From NCBI GenBank assembly GCA_964619935.1, contig CAZUGO010000085.1, positions 8,321 through 72,320 on the forward strand: DNA of 64,000 nt. The letters run 5' to 3'. This DNA is from CAZUGO01 sp964619935 (lineage in GTDB: Bacteria > Planctomycetota > Phycisphaerae > UBA1845 > CAIVHJ01). Positions 37,317 to 46,761 of this stretch are shown piece by piece. How positions within the stretch are numbered: position 1 is the first letter of the stretch; each line of letters begins with the position of its first letter. The notes under the pieces were generated by a model. That model did not search any database. It was given only the letters and a program-made list of their open reading frames with translations, and was not told where the DNA came from. A program made the position numbers and the translations under genes.

Positions 37317-39590
37317 ATGCACAAATTCAAACATCCGGGGTGCCGTCGCCGGTTCCACCGGTTGTGGCTGGCACTGGTCCGCGGGGCGTTGCTTGCCAAT
37401 GCCGCGGCCGCCGGCGAACCGGCCGCCCCCGGGGACGCTGCACCCTGGGTGCCCCAGCGCCCCGAATTCGAGGCCGAGGCCGCCCGCCTGGAGGCGTCGG
37501 GTCCACCGCTTTATTTTACCGCCCGCTTGATCCCGGCGCTGCAGAAGCTGTTGGCGCGTCCTGACCTGTCGGACGCCAAGCGGATTAGTCATGGGGAGCG
37601 TCTGGCCTGGGTGTACCTGTCCGAAGGGCAGGTCGATCAGGCGGTGGCCTGCATCGAGGAGGTCTTCGCGGTCATCCGCGCTCGCGGGTTGCAGCCCACG
37701 GCGGCCGACTGGCGGGTGCGCGGGCTGGTCTATCTGCGACAGGCCGAGGTCGAGAACTGCATTGCCCGCCACAACGCATCCTGCTGCATTTTTCCTTTGG
37801 AAGGGGCCGGCGTGCACGCGCTCAAGGAACCGGCCCGCCGGGCACGTGACAGCTATCTGGCAGCACTGCAGCTCGAACCCGGCGACCTGCGGCTGCGCTG
37901 GTTGTTGAACCTGACCGCCATGGCCGCGGGCGATCCGGAGGGTGTCCCCGAAGCCCAGCGCATCGACCTGAGCATCTTCGATTCGCAGGCCGACATCGGG
38001 CGATTTCCGGACATTGCGCCGGCGCTGGGCGTCGACACGGTGAATCGATGTGGCGGCGCGATCGTCGAGGACTTCGACGGCGACGGCTATCTGGACATCG
38101 TGACCTCGACCCTCGATCCGCTGGGTCCGATGACCTTCTACCACAACGCCGGGCAGGCCGGTTTTCAAGATCGTTCGGCGGGGGCCCGCCTGGACGACCA
38201 GTTGGGCGGCTTGAACTGTATTCCCGCCGACTACGACAACGATGGCGACCTGGACCTCCTGGTCCTGCGTGGGGCCTGGTGGTACGACGCCGGTCGGATC
38301 CGCAACTCGCTGCTGACCAACGCCGGCGACGGCACCTTCGTGGACAGCACCCGCCGGGCCGGATTGGCCGATCCGGCGGCACCGACCCAGTCCGCGGCGT
38401 GGGCCGATTTCGACAACGATGGCGACCTGGACCTGTACGTAGGCAACGAGTCGCGGCGCGAGTTCCCCGAGGATTCCGCAAGTTACCCGGGGCAGTTGTT
38501 TCGCAATAATGGCGATGGCACCTTCAGTGATATTGCCGCGGCCGCCGGTGTCACCAACGACCGCTACTGCAAGGGCGTCACCGCCGGCGATTACGACAAC
38601 GATGGCGACATGGACCTGTATGTGTCCAACATCGGCCGGAATCGGCTGTACCGCAACAATGCAGACGGCACCTTCAGCGATGTGGCCCCCGAGCTGGGGG
38701 TCACTTCGCCCGACGGTCGCAGCTTCGCAACCTGGTTTTTCGACTATGACAACGACGGCTGGCTGGATCTGTTCGTGGCCGCCTACGACGCCACGCTCAG
38801 CGATGTGGCGGCGGATTACCTCAAACAGCCGTACGCCGCCTCGCCACCGTGCCTGTATCGCAACAACGGCGACGGCAGCTTCCGCGATGTGGCCGCCGCG
38901 GTGGGGTTAAAGCACGCCTACCTGCCGATGGGGGCCAACTTCGGAGACCTCGACAATGACGGATTCCTGGACATCTACCTGACCACTGGCGAGCCGGACT
39001 ACGGTGCCCTGATGCCGAATATCATGCTGCGCAACGACGCCGGCCGGCGCTTCCAGGACGTCACCCGGTCCGGCGGATTCGGGCACCTGCAGAAGGGCCA
39101 TGGCGTGGCTTTCGCCGATCTGGACAACGACGGCGACCAGGACATCTATCATCAGCTTGGCGGCTTCTACCGCGGCGACGTTTATCACAATGCTTTGTTT
39201 CTCAACCCCGGGCACGGCGGGCGGTTTCTGGTGCTCCGGCTGGTCGGCAGCGCCAGCAACCGCATGGCGGTGGGCGCCCGTATTCGGGTCACCGTGCGCA
39301 CCCCCGGCGGTGTTCGCGAGATTCATCGAGCGGTCGGGTCGGTCAGCAGCTTTGGCGGGTCACCGTTGCGTCAGGAGATCGGCCTCGGCGATGCCCGGGC
39401 CATCGACCGGCTCGAGATCACCTGGCCGCGGTCAGGGACGCGCCAGGTCTTTCCAGATGTGCCGCTCGACAGTCGCATTCGCATCGTCGAGCATCATCGG
39501 ACGTACACGCCGTTGGACATTGCCGCCTACGACCTTGGCCAGGTGGCGGGCAAGCAGTCGGCTCCCGAAGCCCCGAAGGTCAGCCCATGA
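37317..39590 (+). CDS. exported CRTAC1/ASPIC-UnbV protein with N-terminal helical region
   Basis: The 757-residue protein has a signal peptide (LWLALVRGALLANAAAAGEP), a helical TPR-like region (about 30-215) containing the motif ENCIARHNASCCIFPL often seen before ASPIC/UnbV propellers, then FG-GAP repeats (DFDGDGYLDIV, DYDNDGDLDLL, DFDNDGDLDLY, DYDNDGDMDLY, DYDNDGWLDLF, DLDNDGFLDIY) and an ASPIC/UnbV domain (ALFLNPGHGGRFLVLRLVG to RLEITWPRSGTRQVFP). GAGGG precedes the ATG at 37317. The stop overlaps the VOC gene start (ATGA). Confidence 0.85.
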   Translation: MHKFKHPGCRRRFHRLWLALVRGALLANAAAAGEPAAPGDAAPWVPQRPEFEAEAARLEASGPPLYFTARLIPALQKLLARPDLSDAKRISHGERLAWVYLSEGQVDQAVACIEEVFAVIRARGLQPTAADWRVRGLVYLRQAEVENCIARHNASCCIFPLEGAGVHALKEPARRARDSYLAALQLEPGDLRLRWLLNLTAMAAGDPEGVPEAQRIDLSIFDSQADIGRFPDIAPALGVDTVNRCGGAIVEDFDGDGYLDIVTSTLDPLGPMTFYHNAGQAGFQDRSAGARLDDQLGGLNCIPADYDNDGDLDLLVLRGAWWYDAGRIRNSLLTNAGDGTFVDSTRRAGLADPAAPTQSAAWADFDNDGDLDLYVGNESRREFPEDSASYPGQLFRNNGDGTFSDIAAAAGVTNDRYCKGVTAGDYDNDGDMDLYVSNIGRNRLYRNNADGTFSDVAPELGVTSPDGRSFATWFFDYDNDGWLDLFVAAYDATLSDVAADYLKQPYAASPPCLYRNNGDGSFRDVAAAVGLKHAYLPMGANFGDLDNDGFLDIYLTTGEPDYGALMPNIMLRNDAGRRFQDVTRSGGFGHLQKGHGVAFADLDNDGDQDIYHQLGGFYRGDVYHNALFLNPGHGGRFLVLRLVGSASNRMAVGARIRVTVRTPGGVREIHRAVGSVSSFGGSPLRQEIGLGDARAIDRLEITWPRSGTRQVFPDVPLDSRIRIVEHHRTYTPLDIAAYDLGQVAGKQSAPEAPKVSP

Positions 39591-39976
39591 GACCGACATT
39601 GTTCCGCATCGTGTTGCAAGTCGCCGACATCGAGCAGGCCACAGGGTTCTACGCGGCGGTTCTGGGTGCTCCCGGCCGTCGGGTGTCCGGCGGACGGCAC
39701 TACTTTGACTGCGGCGGCACCATCCTGGCGTGTCTTGACCCGCGGGCCGACGGTGATCAATTCGAGGCCGTCCCGGCACCGGACCACATCTACCTGGCGA
39801 TCGACGACCTGGAGCACACCCGCGAAGCGGTCCAGACCGCGGGTGGCCGCCTGGCACCTGGATCAATGGGGTCCATCGCCCGGCGGCCCTGGGGCGAGCG
39901 GTCGTTCTACGCCGAAGATCCATTCGGCAACAAGCTGTGCTTCGTGGATCGCAATACCGTGTTCACCGGCAAATGA
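39587..39976 (+). CDS. VOC (glyoxalase/bleomycin resistance) superfamily protein
   Basis: The 129-residue cytoplasmic protein has the paired beta-alpha-beta-beta-beta pattern of the vicinal oxygen chelate fold: FRIVLQVADIEQATGFYAAVLG and HIYLAIDDLEHTREAVQTAGG, ending in EDPFGNKLCFVDR. Residues that would chelate metal are not obvious, so it may be a binding rather than a catalytic member. The start overlaps the stop of the preceding exported CRTAC1 gene, an odd partner for a cytoplasmic protein but a sign of co-transcription. A weak GC hairpin follows near 39984-40007, before the convergent dockerin gene. Confidence 0.8.
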   Translation: MRPTLFRIVLQVADIEQATGFYAAVLGAPGRRVSGGRHYFDCGGTILACLDPRADGDQFEAVPAPDHIYLAIDDLEHTREAVQTAGGRLAPGSMGSIARRPWGERSFYAEDPFGNKLCFVDRNTVFTGK

Positions 39977-40120
39977 GCCCATCCCGGTGGATCGGCGGCA
40001 TGATCCGGCCTGCAAGTTGAAGCGGCCGGAGTCAACCCGGTCGCAGTCGTCGCCGCAATGCCCAGGTTCCAGGTCAGCATGCCACCCCATCCAACGTGGC
40101 CCGCGGGTATGGAACGTTGG

Positions 40121-42220
40121 TTACTCGCAGATGATTGACAGTGTGCCGTTGCCGGCGCTGGCGGCTCCGAAGCCGCCGACGCGCACCTTGTAGCAGGTGC
40201 CTTGCACCGCACTGGTCGCCACGCGCGAGGTATCGCCGGCGCAGCCGGGGGAATCATCGGCACAGTTGGCCAGCACCATGGTGCCGCAATCACAGCCCTG
40301 GTAGAGCACCAGGTCGGTGTCGTAGTCCGCTTGCCCGCAGGTGGCAATGGTCAGTGCACCGGTGCAGTCGGCGATGTAATCGAACCAGATGTCGTTGTAG
40401 GTCTGGCCGTCAAACTGGCAGGAGGCATGGGCCGATCCGTCGGTGGTGGCGCCCAGAGTGGTGTAGGCCGTGTCACCGGCGAGGATCGCGAGGCTGTCCG
40501 CACAGGCGTCATTGGGCGGCGGGTCGGCGCAGCGCTGCCGGCACACCGTCTGGGCCGCGGCGGCACAACCGGCGCCCCATTCGCTGTCGCAGCACTCCGG
40601 GCTGGTGTCACAGACCGCCATACAGCAGGCCGCGTCGTCACAAGCGGGCGTACCGTTCGCCGAGCAGCAGTCACCGGCAGCCGGGTCGCCGCATAACGCG
40701 GTCAGGCAGTCTGCGCAATCGCTGCTGCCCGCCAGATAGATGCCCCCGGCACTGCCGCATTCGGCTGCGGTCAGGATCTCGCACCGCGCCCGCCGCCGGG
40801 CATTACAGCACACCGCCGGCGGGTCGCACTGCCCCCAGCTGCCCAGCACCAACGCCAGGTCGGAGGTGTTGACCACCCCATCGTGGTTGACGTCGGGGAT
40901 CGGGTTGGCCGTGCCCCAGCTCCCCAGCACCAACGCCAGGTCCAAGGCGTCCACCAGGCCGTCAGGTTCGATGTCACCGGTGCAATAGGGCAGCAGCCTG
41001 GGCGCCGGCAGGTCAGCGAGGGTCACGCTGTCGGGTGTTCCAGGCTTGAACAGACCCAGGGTCGCCGTCGCCGTGGTCGGTGGTGAATCGGCGTCAAAGC
41101 GGAAGCTGTACAGGGTGCCCCAGCGCAAGGCATTGCCGTTGGGATTCGTCGCGTGGGGCTCGATCACCGACCAGGTCAGGGCGCCTTTGGCCACGGTCGC
41201 GGGCCAGTCGGCGCCGTCCAAGTTGATGGCATTGGGCCCGTCGCCCGAATGATAGTCGACGTCATGGAAGCCGACGTTGCTGACCGTGACGTTCTCCGGC
41301 AAGGGCAGGCTGAAGCTGGCGATCGAGCGATCCGAATTCATGTTGTAGATGCCGTACTCGTACTGCCAGATGCCGTCACCGTCGCTGTCAGCCGCACGGG
41401 CGCCCAGCATCACCATTCCGTCGTTTGGAATGGTCATGGAAGTGAGCTGGACTTCGCGGTCCAGTTCAGGCCAGACGGTGATGGCCACCTCCTGAAAAAC
41501 GGCGTCCTCCAGGAAAGATAGATCGTAGTTCGGAGCCGGCCCGACCAGCACCTCGCGGAACGTCGCATTGTTGAAACGGTTTTCGGTGCCTTGCTCATCG
41601 GGCGTGATATACATGCCTTCGACGAAGTATCGGGCGCCGGCGTTCAGCGCCGGATCGAGGTCTTCGTTGTGCACTTGCAGGCGCTTGTAGGTAACGTCGC
41701 CGACGAACCCCTGGTCACCCTGCAGCGGCGGCCACGGAAACTGGCCGGTGGCGGCGTTGATCTGCCACTTCGGGCCCATCAGATTCTGGGTCCCGTTGCG
41801 ATTGGCGGAGTACGGATCCTGGCACCCCGGGGTCAGGTAATCACCGCACGAAGGCAGAGTGATGCAGCCGGCGCTGCACGGGCTGTCGTTCTGAATGGCG
41901 CAGAAGGTGTGTTTGACCCAGCTTTGACCAATGTGCTCGAAACGGCCGTCCTTGAGCCGGAACAGGTTCTGGGAAATCACCGGGTGGAACGGGGTGGCCT
42001 CGATCCAACTCAGATTGTCGTCACCGACGTTGACCGACAAGGTCCCGATCGAGTAACCGGTGATGTTGTCCAGGGCGCCCCAGCGCCGCAAACTCTGAAT
42101 GTCGCAAATCGCCACGTCCGGGCCGATGTCGGCCAAGGTCGGAACGACCGCCGGCCCCAGGGCCACCATCGTGGCGGTGGCCAGTTGCCAGGCGCTAAGA
42201 ACAAAGCCACGTCGGTTCAA
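40121..42220 (-). CDS. secreted dockerin-containing protein with Cys-rich region and shared unnamed domain
   Basis: The approximately 699-residue exoprotein begins with a twin-arginine-like signal (NRRGFVLSAWQLATATMVALG). Residues up to about 385 form an unnamed domain also present in 47494-48858 (NLFRLKDGRFEHIGQSWV, VGFHDVDYHSG). Two dockerin loops (about 395-455; DIEPDGLVDALDLALVLGSW and DVNHDGVVNTSDLALVLGSW), a Cys-rich block with about 25 Cys and a C-terminal beta domain follow. No ATG start exists: the frame opens at TTG 42247, and GAGGAGAGG just upstream of TTG 42220 makes that the likely start. Role unknown; probably a surface protein. Confidence 0.8.
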   Translation of the reverse strand: MNRRGFVLSAWQLATATMVALGPAVVPTLADIGPDVAICDIQSLRRWGALDNITGYSIGTLSVNVGDDNLSWIEATPFHPVISQNLFRLKDGRFEHIGQSWVKHTFCAIQNDSPCSAGCITLPSCGDYLTPGCQDPYSANRNGTQNLMGPKWQINAATGQFPWPPLQGDQGFVGDVTYKRLQVHNEDLDPALNAGARYFVEGMYITPDEQGTENRFNNATFREVLVGPAPNYDLSFLEDAVFQEVAITVWPELDREVQLTSMTIPNDGMVMLGARAADSDGDGIWQYEYGIYNMNSDRSIASFSLPLPENVTVSNVGFHDVDYHSGDGPNAINLDGADWPATVAKGALTWSVIEPHATNPNGNALRWGTLYSFRFDADSPPTTATATLGLFKPGTPDSVTLADLPAPRLLPYCTGDIEPDGLVDALDLALVLGSWGTANPIPDVNHDGVVNTSDLALVLGSWGQCDPPAVCCNARRRARCEILTAAECGSAGGIYLAGSSDCADCLTALCGDPAAGDCCSANGTPACDDAACCMAVCDTSPECCDSEWGAGCAAAAQTVCRQRCADPPPNDACADSLAILAGDTAYTTLGATTDGSAHASCQFDGQTYNDIWFDYIADCTGALTIATCGQADYDTDLVLYQGCDCGTMVLANCADDSPGCAGDTSRVATSAVQGTCYKVRVGGFGAASAGNGTLSIICE

Positions 42221-42729
42221 CAAAACCCTCTCCTCAATACGAGTCAATCAGCCGGGACGTGAGCCATCCTGACCGGCGGCCCAATTCAGCTTAGTCGCTG
42301 GTCCCTACCACAGGCAAGGTAGGAACGTGACTAGGGGCGACCGGCAACGTCCGCTAACGCCCCTGGCAGGGTGCGACATATCAGTTCGACTGGAAAAGCA
42401 CAAGCGACACTTCTGGGGCCGCTGATGCCAACGACCCAGCAGTCGGGTTCGGTGGCGCGCTGCGGACTACCCTACCCTGATCAGTCATATCTCCTTTTCC
42501 GGGACGCGGTTGGCTCCGCCGGTGGCGGGCGCCAGGTAGGCACGATCCGCCGGCTATTGGGGGGGAAGGATGACGCCCAGAACGACCACGCCCAGCGCTG
42601 TTCTTGTCCTGGCGAGCACATCGGCGATTTGTTTGACGAGCCGGAGGATTGGGCCAACAAACCATCGAAGCCATCGCTGCGGATTGCGCGCAAGCAAGAG
42701 TCCTCGCGGTCGTATTCCCGGCGATCGGG
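42221..42729. other. 509-bp region between TypA gene and dockerin gene
   Basis: I see no convincing gene here on either strand. It should contain the promoter of the dockerin gene and the end signal of typA. A nested inverted repeat at 42292-42333 is the only clear structure. Confidence 0.5.
42292..42333 (-). promoter_or_regulatory. nested inverted repeat upstream of dockerin gene
   Basis: Outer arms TAGTC (42292-42296)/GACTA (42329-42333) enclose inner arms CCTACC (42304-42309)/GGTAGG (42318-42323) around an eight-base loop. It lies 70-110 bases upstream of the translation start and could be a leader hairpin or an operator. Confidence 0.35.
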
Positions 42730-44547
42730 TTAGTGCTGCCGACGGGTTCTGCGGCGATCGTTTTCCGAAAGCACCCGCTTGCGCAGGCGAATGGCGTCGG
42801 GCGTGACCTCGACCAGCTCATCGTCCTCAATGAACTCCAACGCGATTTCCAGAGTGATTTGGCGCGGAGGCCGCAGGGTAATGGTCTTATCGCTGCCGCT
42901 GGCCCGCATGTTGGTCAACTTCTTGCCCTTGCACACGTTGACGACGATGTCGTCATCCTTGCAATGTTCGCCGACGATCTGGCCGCAGTAGACCTGTTCG
43001 CCGTCCGCCACGAACATGGTGCCGCGGTCGGATAGCTGGTCGAGGGCGTAGGCGGTTACCTGCCCGGTTTCGTGGGCGATCAAGGCACCGTTGGGCCGTC
43101 CGGGAATGGCCCCGCGGAAAAACTCGTACTCGTAGAAATTGTGGTGCACGATGGCCGTGCCGTTGGTGGCGGTCATCAGCCGATTGCGCAGCCCGATCAG
43201 CCCACGGGCCGGCACCGTGAACTCCAGGTGGGTCAGGTCGTTGCCGGGCGAGTTGTCCATCTTCATACAAATGCCGCGGCGGTTGCCCAACAGCTCCATC
43301 GCCGGGCCGACGTGGCCCGGCGGCACTTCGACCACGCAGTGCTCGATGGGCTCGGTCTTTTTGCCGTCCAGTTCCCGAAAAATAACCTTCGGTTTGCCAA
43401 CGGCCATCTCGAAGCCCTCGCGGCGCATGGTCTCTACCAGCACGGCGAGATGCAGCAGGCCGCGGCCCGATACGTGAAACTCCTCAGGAGTGGGCCCGGG
43501 CTGGACCCGCAAGGCCACGTTGTGCTGCACTTCCTTGTCCAGACGTTCACGGATTGCCCGGCTGGCCAGGAATCGACCGCTGCGGCCCACGAACGGCGAG
43601 TCGTTGACCCGGATGGTCATGTGCAGCGTGGGCTCGTCAATGGGGATCAGCGGCAGCGGTTCCGGGCGCTCCGGGTCGGCGATGGTGTTGCCGATGTCCA
43701 CCGAATCCAGCCCGACGAAGGCGCCGATGTCACCGGCCGGAATGGAGTCTACCTTGGTGCGCTCCAGGCCGTTGAACGTGTACAACTCGCCGATTTTCTC
43801 GCTAACCTGGGTCCCGTCACGATGAATCACGGTGACCGTCTGGCCGGCGCGGGCCGTCCCGCGAAACACCCGGCCGATGCCGATGCGCCCGACGTAGTCG
43901 CTGTAATCGAGCGTGGTGATCAAGGCCTGCAGGGGACCTTGGTCATCGAATTGGGCCGCCGGGACATGGCTGATGATGGCTTCGAACAGGGCGGTCACGT
44001 CAGAAGTGATCACCGCCGGGTCGGTGGTGGCGTAGCCCTTGATGGCCGATGCATAAATGGTTCGAAAATCGAGGGTGTCGTCGTCGGCCCCCAGCTCGAT
44101 GAACAGGTCGAAGACCTCATTGAGGACGTCGTCGGGCCGGGCGTCCTGGCGGTCGATCTTGTTGATGACCACCACCGGTTTGAGATGGTAATCGAACGCC
44201 TTGCGCAACACAAAACGGGTCTGCGGCATGGGACCCTCGAAGGCGTCAACCAGCAGCAGGCAGCCATCGGCCATCTTGAGCACCCGTTCGACCTCGCCGC
44301 CGAAGTCGGCGTGACCCGGGGTGTCGATGATGTTGATCTTGATGTTGCGGTACCACACCGCACAGTTCTTCGAAAAAATGGTGATGCCGCGCTCACGCTC
44401 CTGATCGTTGGAGTCCATGATGCGGTCGCCACTGACTTGGGTGGCCCGGAACTGGCCGCTCTGCCGTAGGAGTTGGTCTACCAAGGTGGTCTTGCCGTGA
44501 TCGACGTGTGCGATGATGGCGACGTTGCGGACGGAACTCGGGGTCAT
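42730..44547 (-). CDS. typA: ribosome-associated GTPase TypA/BipA
   Basis: The 605-residue translational GTPase has IIAHVDHGKTTLVDQLLRQSG (P-loop), RGITIFSKN (switch I), DTPGHADFGGEVERVL and VVINKIDRQDARPDDVL, then the TypA-specific region VPPGHVGPAMELLGNRRGICMKM and RGLIGLRNRLMTATNGTAIVHH, and a C-terminal domain ending in basic residues (RKRVLSENDRRRTRRQH). TypA binds the 70S ribosome and affects assembly and stress adaptation (family knowledge). ATG 44547 gives the usual length, although the Shine-Dalgarno signal is poor; an upstream start at 44571 adds eight residues and has AGGA at long distance. It is a housekeeping gene and marks conserved chromosome. Confidence 0.95.
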   Translation of the reverse strand: MTPSSVRNVAIIAHVDHGKTTLVDQLLRQSGQFRATQVSGDRIMDSNDQERERGITIFSKNCAVWYRNIKINIIDTPGHADFGGEVERVLKMADGCLLLVDAFEGPMPQTRFVLRKAFDYHLKPVVVINKIDRQDARPDDVLNEVFDLFIELGADDDTLDFRTIYASAIKGYATTDPAVITSDVTALFEAIISHVPAAQFDDQGPLQALITTLDYSDYVGRIGIGRVFRGTARAGQTVTVIHRDGTQVSEKIGELYTFNGLERTKVDSIPAGDIGAFVGLDSVDIGNTIADPERPEPLPLIPIDEPTLHMTIRVNDSPFVGRSGRFLASRAIRERLDKEVQHNVALRVQPGPTPEEFHVSGRGLLHLAVLVETMRREGFEMAVGKPKVIFRELDGKKTEPIEHCVVEVPPGHVGPAMELLGNRRGICMKMDNSPGNDLTHLEFTVPARGLIGLRNRLMTATNGTAIVHHNFYEYEFFRGAIPGRPNGALIAHETGQVTAYALDQLSDRGTMFVADGEQVYCGQIVGEHCKDDDIVVNVCKGKKLTNMRASGSDKTITLRPPRQITLEIALEFIEDDELVEVTPDAIRLRKRVLSENDRRRTRRQH

Positions 44548-44611
44548 GGTGTTTGGGGTTCCTGCGCTCAAAGTTAGGAAAATAACACATCAACACTATC
44601 ATAGCCGCCAT

Positions 44612-44636
44612 CCGGCCCCGGCAGAAAGGGGGCCGG
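44612..44636. promoter_or_regulatory. strong hairpin in divergent region upstream of typA
   Basis: CCGGCCCC and GGGGCCGG form perfect eight-base arms around a nine-base loop. It lies 65 bp before the typA start and 117 bp before the divergent lipoprotein start; there is no T tract. A leader structure or operator is possible. Confidence 0.35.
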
Positions 44637-44752
44637 CGCTGGGATCCGCCTCGACTTGGGGGATCGCCGCCATTTCGTTAGACTGAAAGGCCGGGTCGCC
44701 CGGCAGGCGGGTCTGCCGGTACATCATTGGCACCATGAGGGGAGGAATCGGG

Positions 44753-45289
44753 ATGGTCGGCACACCTTGGGTTCGATGGAGTTTGATCGGGCTACTCGCA
44801 CTGGGCAGTGCCTGTTCCGCGCCCGGCGCCGGCGGGATCGCCGCTGACGGGACCGCCGGAGACTCGATGGCCGGCAACGACAACACGGCCGACGGCGACA
44901 CCGGCGACTCGGGCAGCCCCGGCAGCGAGGCCCCCGACGCTGGCGACGGCACCGCGGGCGGCGGTGCCACCATGGATCGCTTCGTGGTCTTTGAGGATCC
45001 CGACTCCGACTTCATGACCCAGGACGTCCTCGATGTCGGCGGCGACATCGTCCGCTTCGATGCCGAAGCGAAGCAACTCTTTTGGGTCGCCGATGAGTTA
45101 TCCTTCGGCGGCTTTGATGTGAACGGGAACCTCCTCTCCGGCGGGTTCTTCAGCGTGCGGTTCGGCAGCGAAGGTGGCCAGCGGATGGCCTACTTCATCG
45201 AAACCAACCGCGCCACCATCTGCGACATCTCGATTCAAGCGGGCCGTCTGCGCATTGTCGCCACCAATGTGACCGTCCCGCAGAGCTGA
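44753..45289 (+). CDS. small lipoprotein of unknown function
   Basis: The 178-residue product has a signal ending at a Cys (LIGLLALGSACSAPG), then a low-complexity Gly/Asp/Ala linker (about residues 23-70; AGDSMAGNDNTADGDTGDSG) and a beta-rich domain (FVVFEDPDSDFMTQDVLDV to RLRIVATNVTVPQS). I do not recognise the domain. GGAGG lies seven bases upstream of the ATG at 44753, which is preferred to an ATG at 44735. Probably a monocistronic surface lipoprotein. Confidence 0.65.
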   Translation: MVGTPWVRWSLIGLLALGSACSAPGAGGIAADGTAGDSMAGNDNTADGDTGDSGSPGSEAPDAGDGTAGGGATMDRFVVFEDPDSDFMTQDVLDVGGDIVRFDAEAKQLFWVADELSFGGFDVNGNLLSGGFFSVRFGSEGGQRMAYFIETNRATICDISIQAGRLRIVATNVTVPQS

Positions 45290-45424
45290 CCAGGCACTGT
45301 GCCGCCGCCGCCCCCCTGGGACCCCGTGGTGCCGGCCTCCGCGGGACGTCGGTCGGCGTGGGGGCCGGTGTGGTTATCCGGACCTTGCAGGATTGGCGGT
45401 TTTGGGTCCGGCCCGCTATGGTAT

Positions 45425-45453
45425 CGCCAGGTTATGGGTCTTTAAGCCTGGCG
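45425..45453. promoter_or_regulatory. inverted repeat upstream of collagen-like lipoprotein gene
   Basis: CGCCAGG (45425-45431) and CCTGGCG (45447-45453) are perfect seven-base arms with a 15-base AT-richer spacer, 80 bases before the start codon. It may be an operator or leader hairpin. Confidence 0.35.
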
Positions 45454-45532
45454 GGTGACCGGCAATCCGGCGACGCAGTGCGGCGCCACGACGTCGATCA
45501 CCCCCCTTGGAACACGCGAAAGGGATACCACC

Positions 45533-46702
45533 ATGAGCAAACACGCACCCGCCATCAGTCTGCTTCTGGCGACCGCACTGCTGGTTGCGCCGGGTTGCAG
45601 CTTCTCAATTAACGGCGATTTCCTGGGGTTGGAAGACTACCAGCGCGACCTGCTGTTCGGGGTGGGCGCCCTGGCGCTCAACCTGCTGCTGCCCGATGGC
45701 GGTGGTCCGCAGTTGGCCGGAGGGGCGGTGTGCTGGGATCTCAACGGCAACGGGGTCGGCGATCCGGATGAGGATGTCAACGCAGACGGCCTGTTTGACC
45801 GGGTCGATTGCGTCGGTGCGACCGGCGAGACCGGTCCTGCCGGAGAACCGGGTGCCCCCGGCGACCCCGGTTCCGACGGGCAAGCGGGACCGTCCGGCCC
45901 TGCCGGACCCGCCGGCGCGGATGGCATCGATTGCTGGGACACCAATCGTGATGGCGTTGCCGATCCGAACGAGGACATCAACAACGATGGCGTGATCGAC
46001 ATTGACGACTGTCGCGGTCCGGGCGGCGGGCAGACCGGCCCGGCCGGCCCGGCGGGCCCCGCCGGACCCAGCGGCCCGGCCGGTGCATCCGGGGCTAACC
46101 TGTGTAACACGTTCATCGATGACCTGTTCGGGGTCAATGTTGCGTTGACTGCGCTGGCTGTACAACAGGGCGGATCGGCTACGGGGCCGATTCCGACCGA
46201 GATTGAAGAGCCCGCGCTGGGGGCCTGCGAGGTCGGTTCGGTCGACACCATTGCCTACAAGCTGGGTGTGTCGGAGCGGTGCACCCCGGGCAACCCATTG
46301 ACCATGCGGCTGTACTTCTGGCGGGAAGGACTGTCCAAGGAAAACTGTTTCGTGTTGCGGTTGGATGCCTTCAAGGCCAGTCACGGCAGCAGCGTCAGCC
46401 ACTACGGCTCGGCCCGCTACATCGAGGTGGCCGACCCCGCGCCGGGCGACGACGGCACCCTGATCGTCGTCGATCTGCCACTGAACGTGCCCTTGGGCGA
46501 CGGGCTGGGATTCCCGAACAATCTGCAGCGCGGCGATCTGTTGGCGTTCGAACTCAACACCCTGGACGATTTTCAGGACGGCCGGTGCTACACGATGCTC
46601 GGCGCCGAGTTTTTCGAGACTCCGGCCGGCGATCCGATCGCAGTCCAGAAGGCCGTGGTCCACACCGATACCGGCACCATCGTGTGCCAGGCGGGCAAGT
46701 AA
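45533..46702 (+). CDS. lipoprotein with calcium-loop/collagen-like modules
   Basis: The 389-residue protein has a lipoprotein-like signal (LLLATALLVAPGCSF). Two modules follow. Each starts with a 27-residue Cys-bracketed calcium-loop segment (C67-C93 and C134-C160; CWDLNGNGVGDPDEDVNADG and CWDTNRDGVADPNEDINNDG) and continues into Gly-X-Y collagen-like repeats (about 95-132 and 164-188, for example GPAGPAGPAGPSGPAG). The C-terminal half (about 195-389) is a beta-rich domain with Cys residues, possibly the globular head of a trimer. Collagen-like stretches form triple helices (general knowledge). AAGGGA precedes the ATG at 45533. Confidence 0.82.
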   Translation: MSKHAPAISLLLATALLVAPGCSFSINGDFLGLEDYQRDLLFGVGALALNLLLPDGGGPQLAGGAVCWDLNGNGVGDPDEDVNADGLFDRVDCVGATGETGPAGEPGAPGDPGSDGQAGPSGPAGPAGADGIDCWDTNRDGVADPNEDINNDGVIDIDDCRGPGGGQTGPAGPAGPAGPSGPAGASGANLCNTFIDDLFGVNVALTALAVQQGGSATGPIPTEIEEPALGACEVGSVDTIAYKLGVSERCTPGNPLTMRLYFWREGLSKENCFVLRLDAFKASHGSSVSHYGSARYIEVADPAPGDDGTLIVVDLPLNVPLGDGLGFPNNLQRGDLLAFELNTLDDFQDGRCYTMLGAEFFETPAGDPIAVQKAVVHTDTGTIVCQAGK

Positions 46703-46761
46703 CGTCGTCCCGCGGCCGGGTCCGGACGGCGCACGGCAGTCACATCAGGAGGTCGAAGCTC

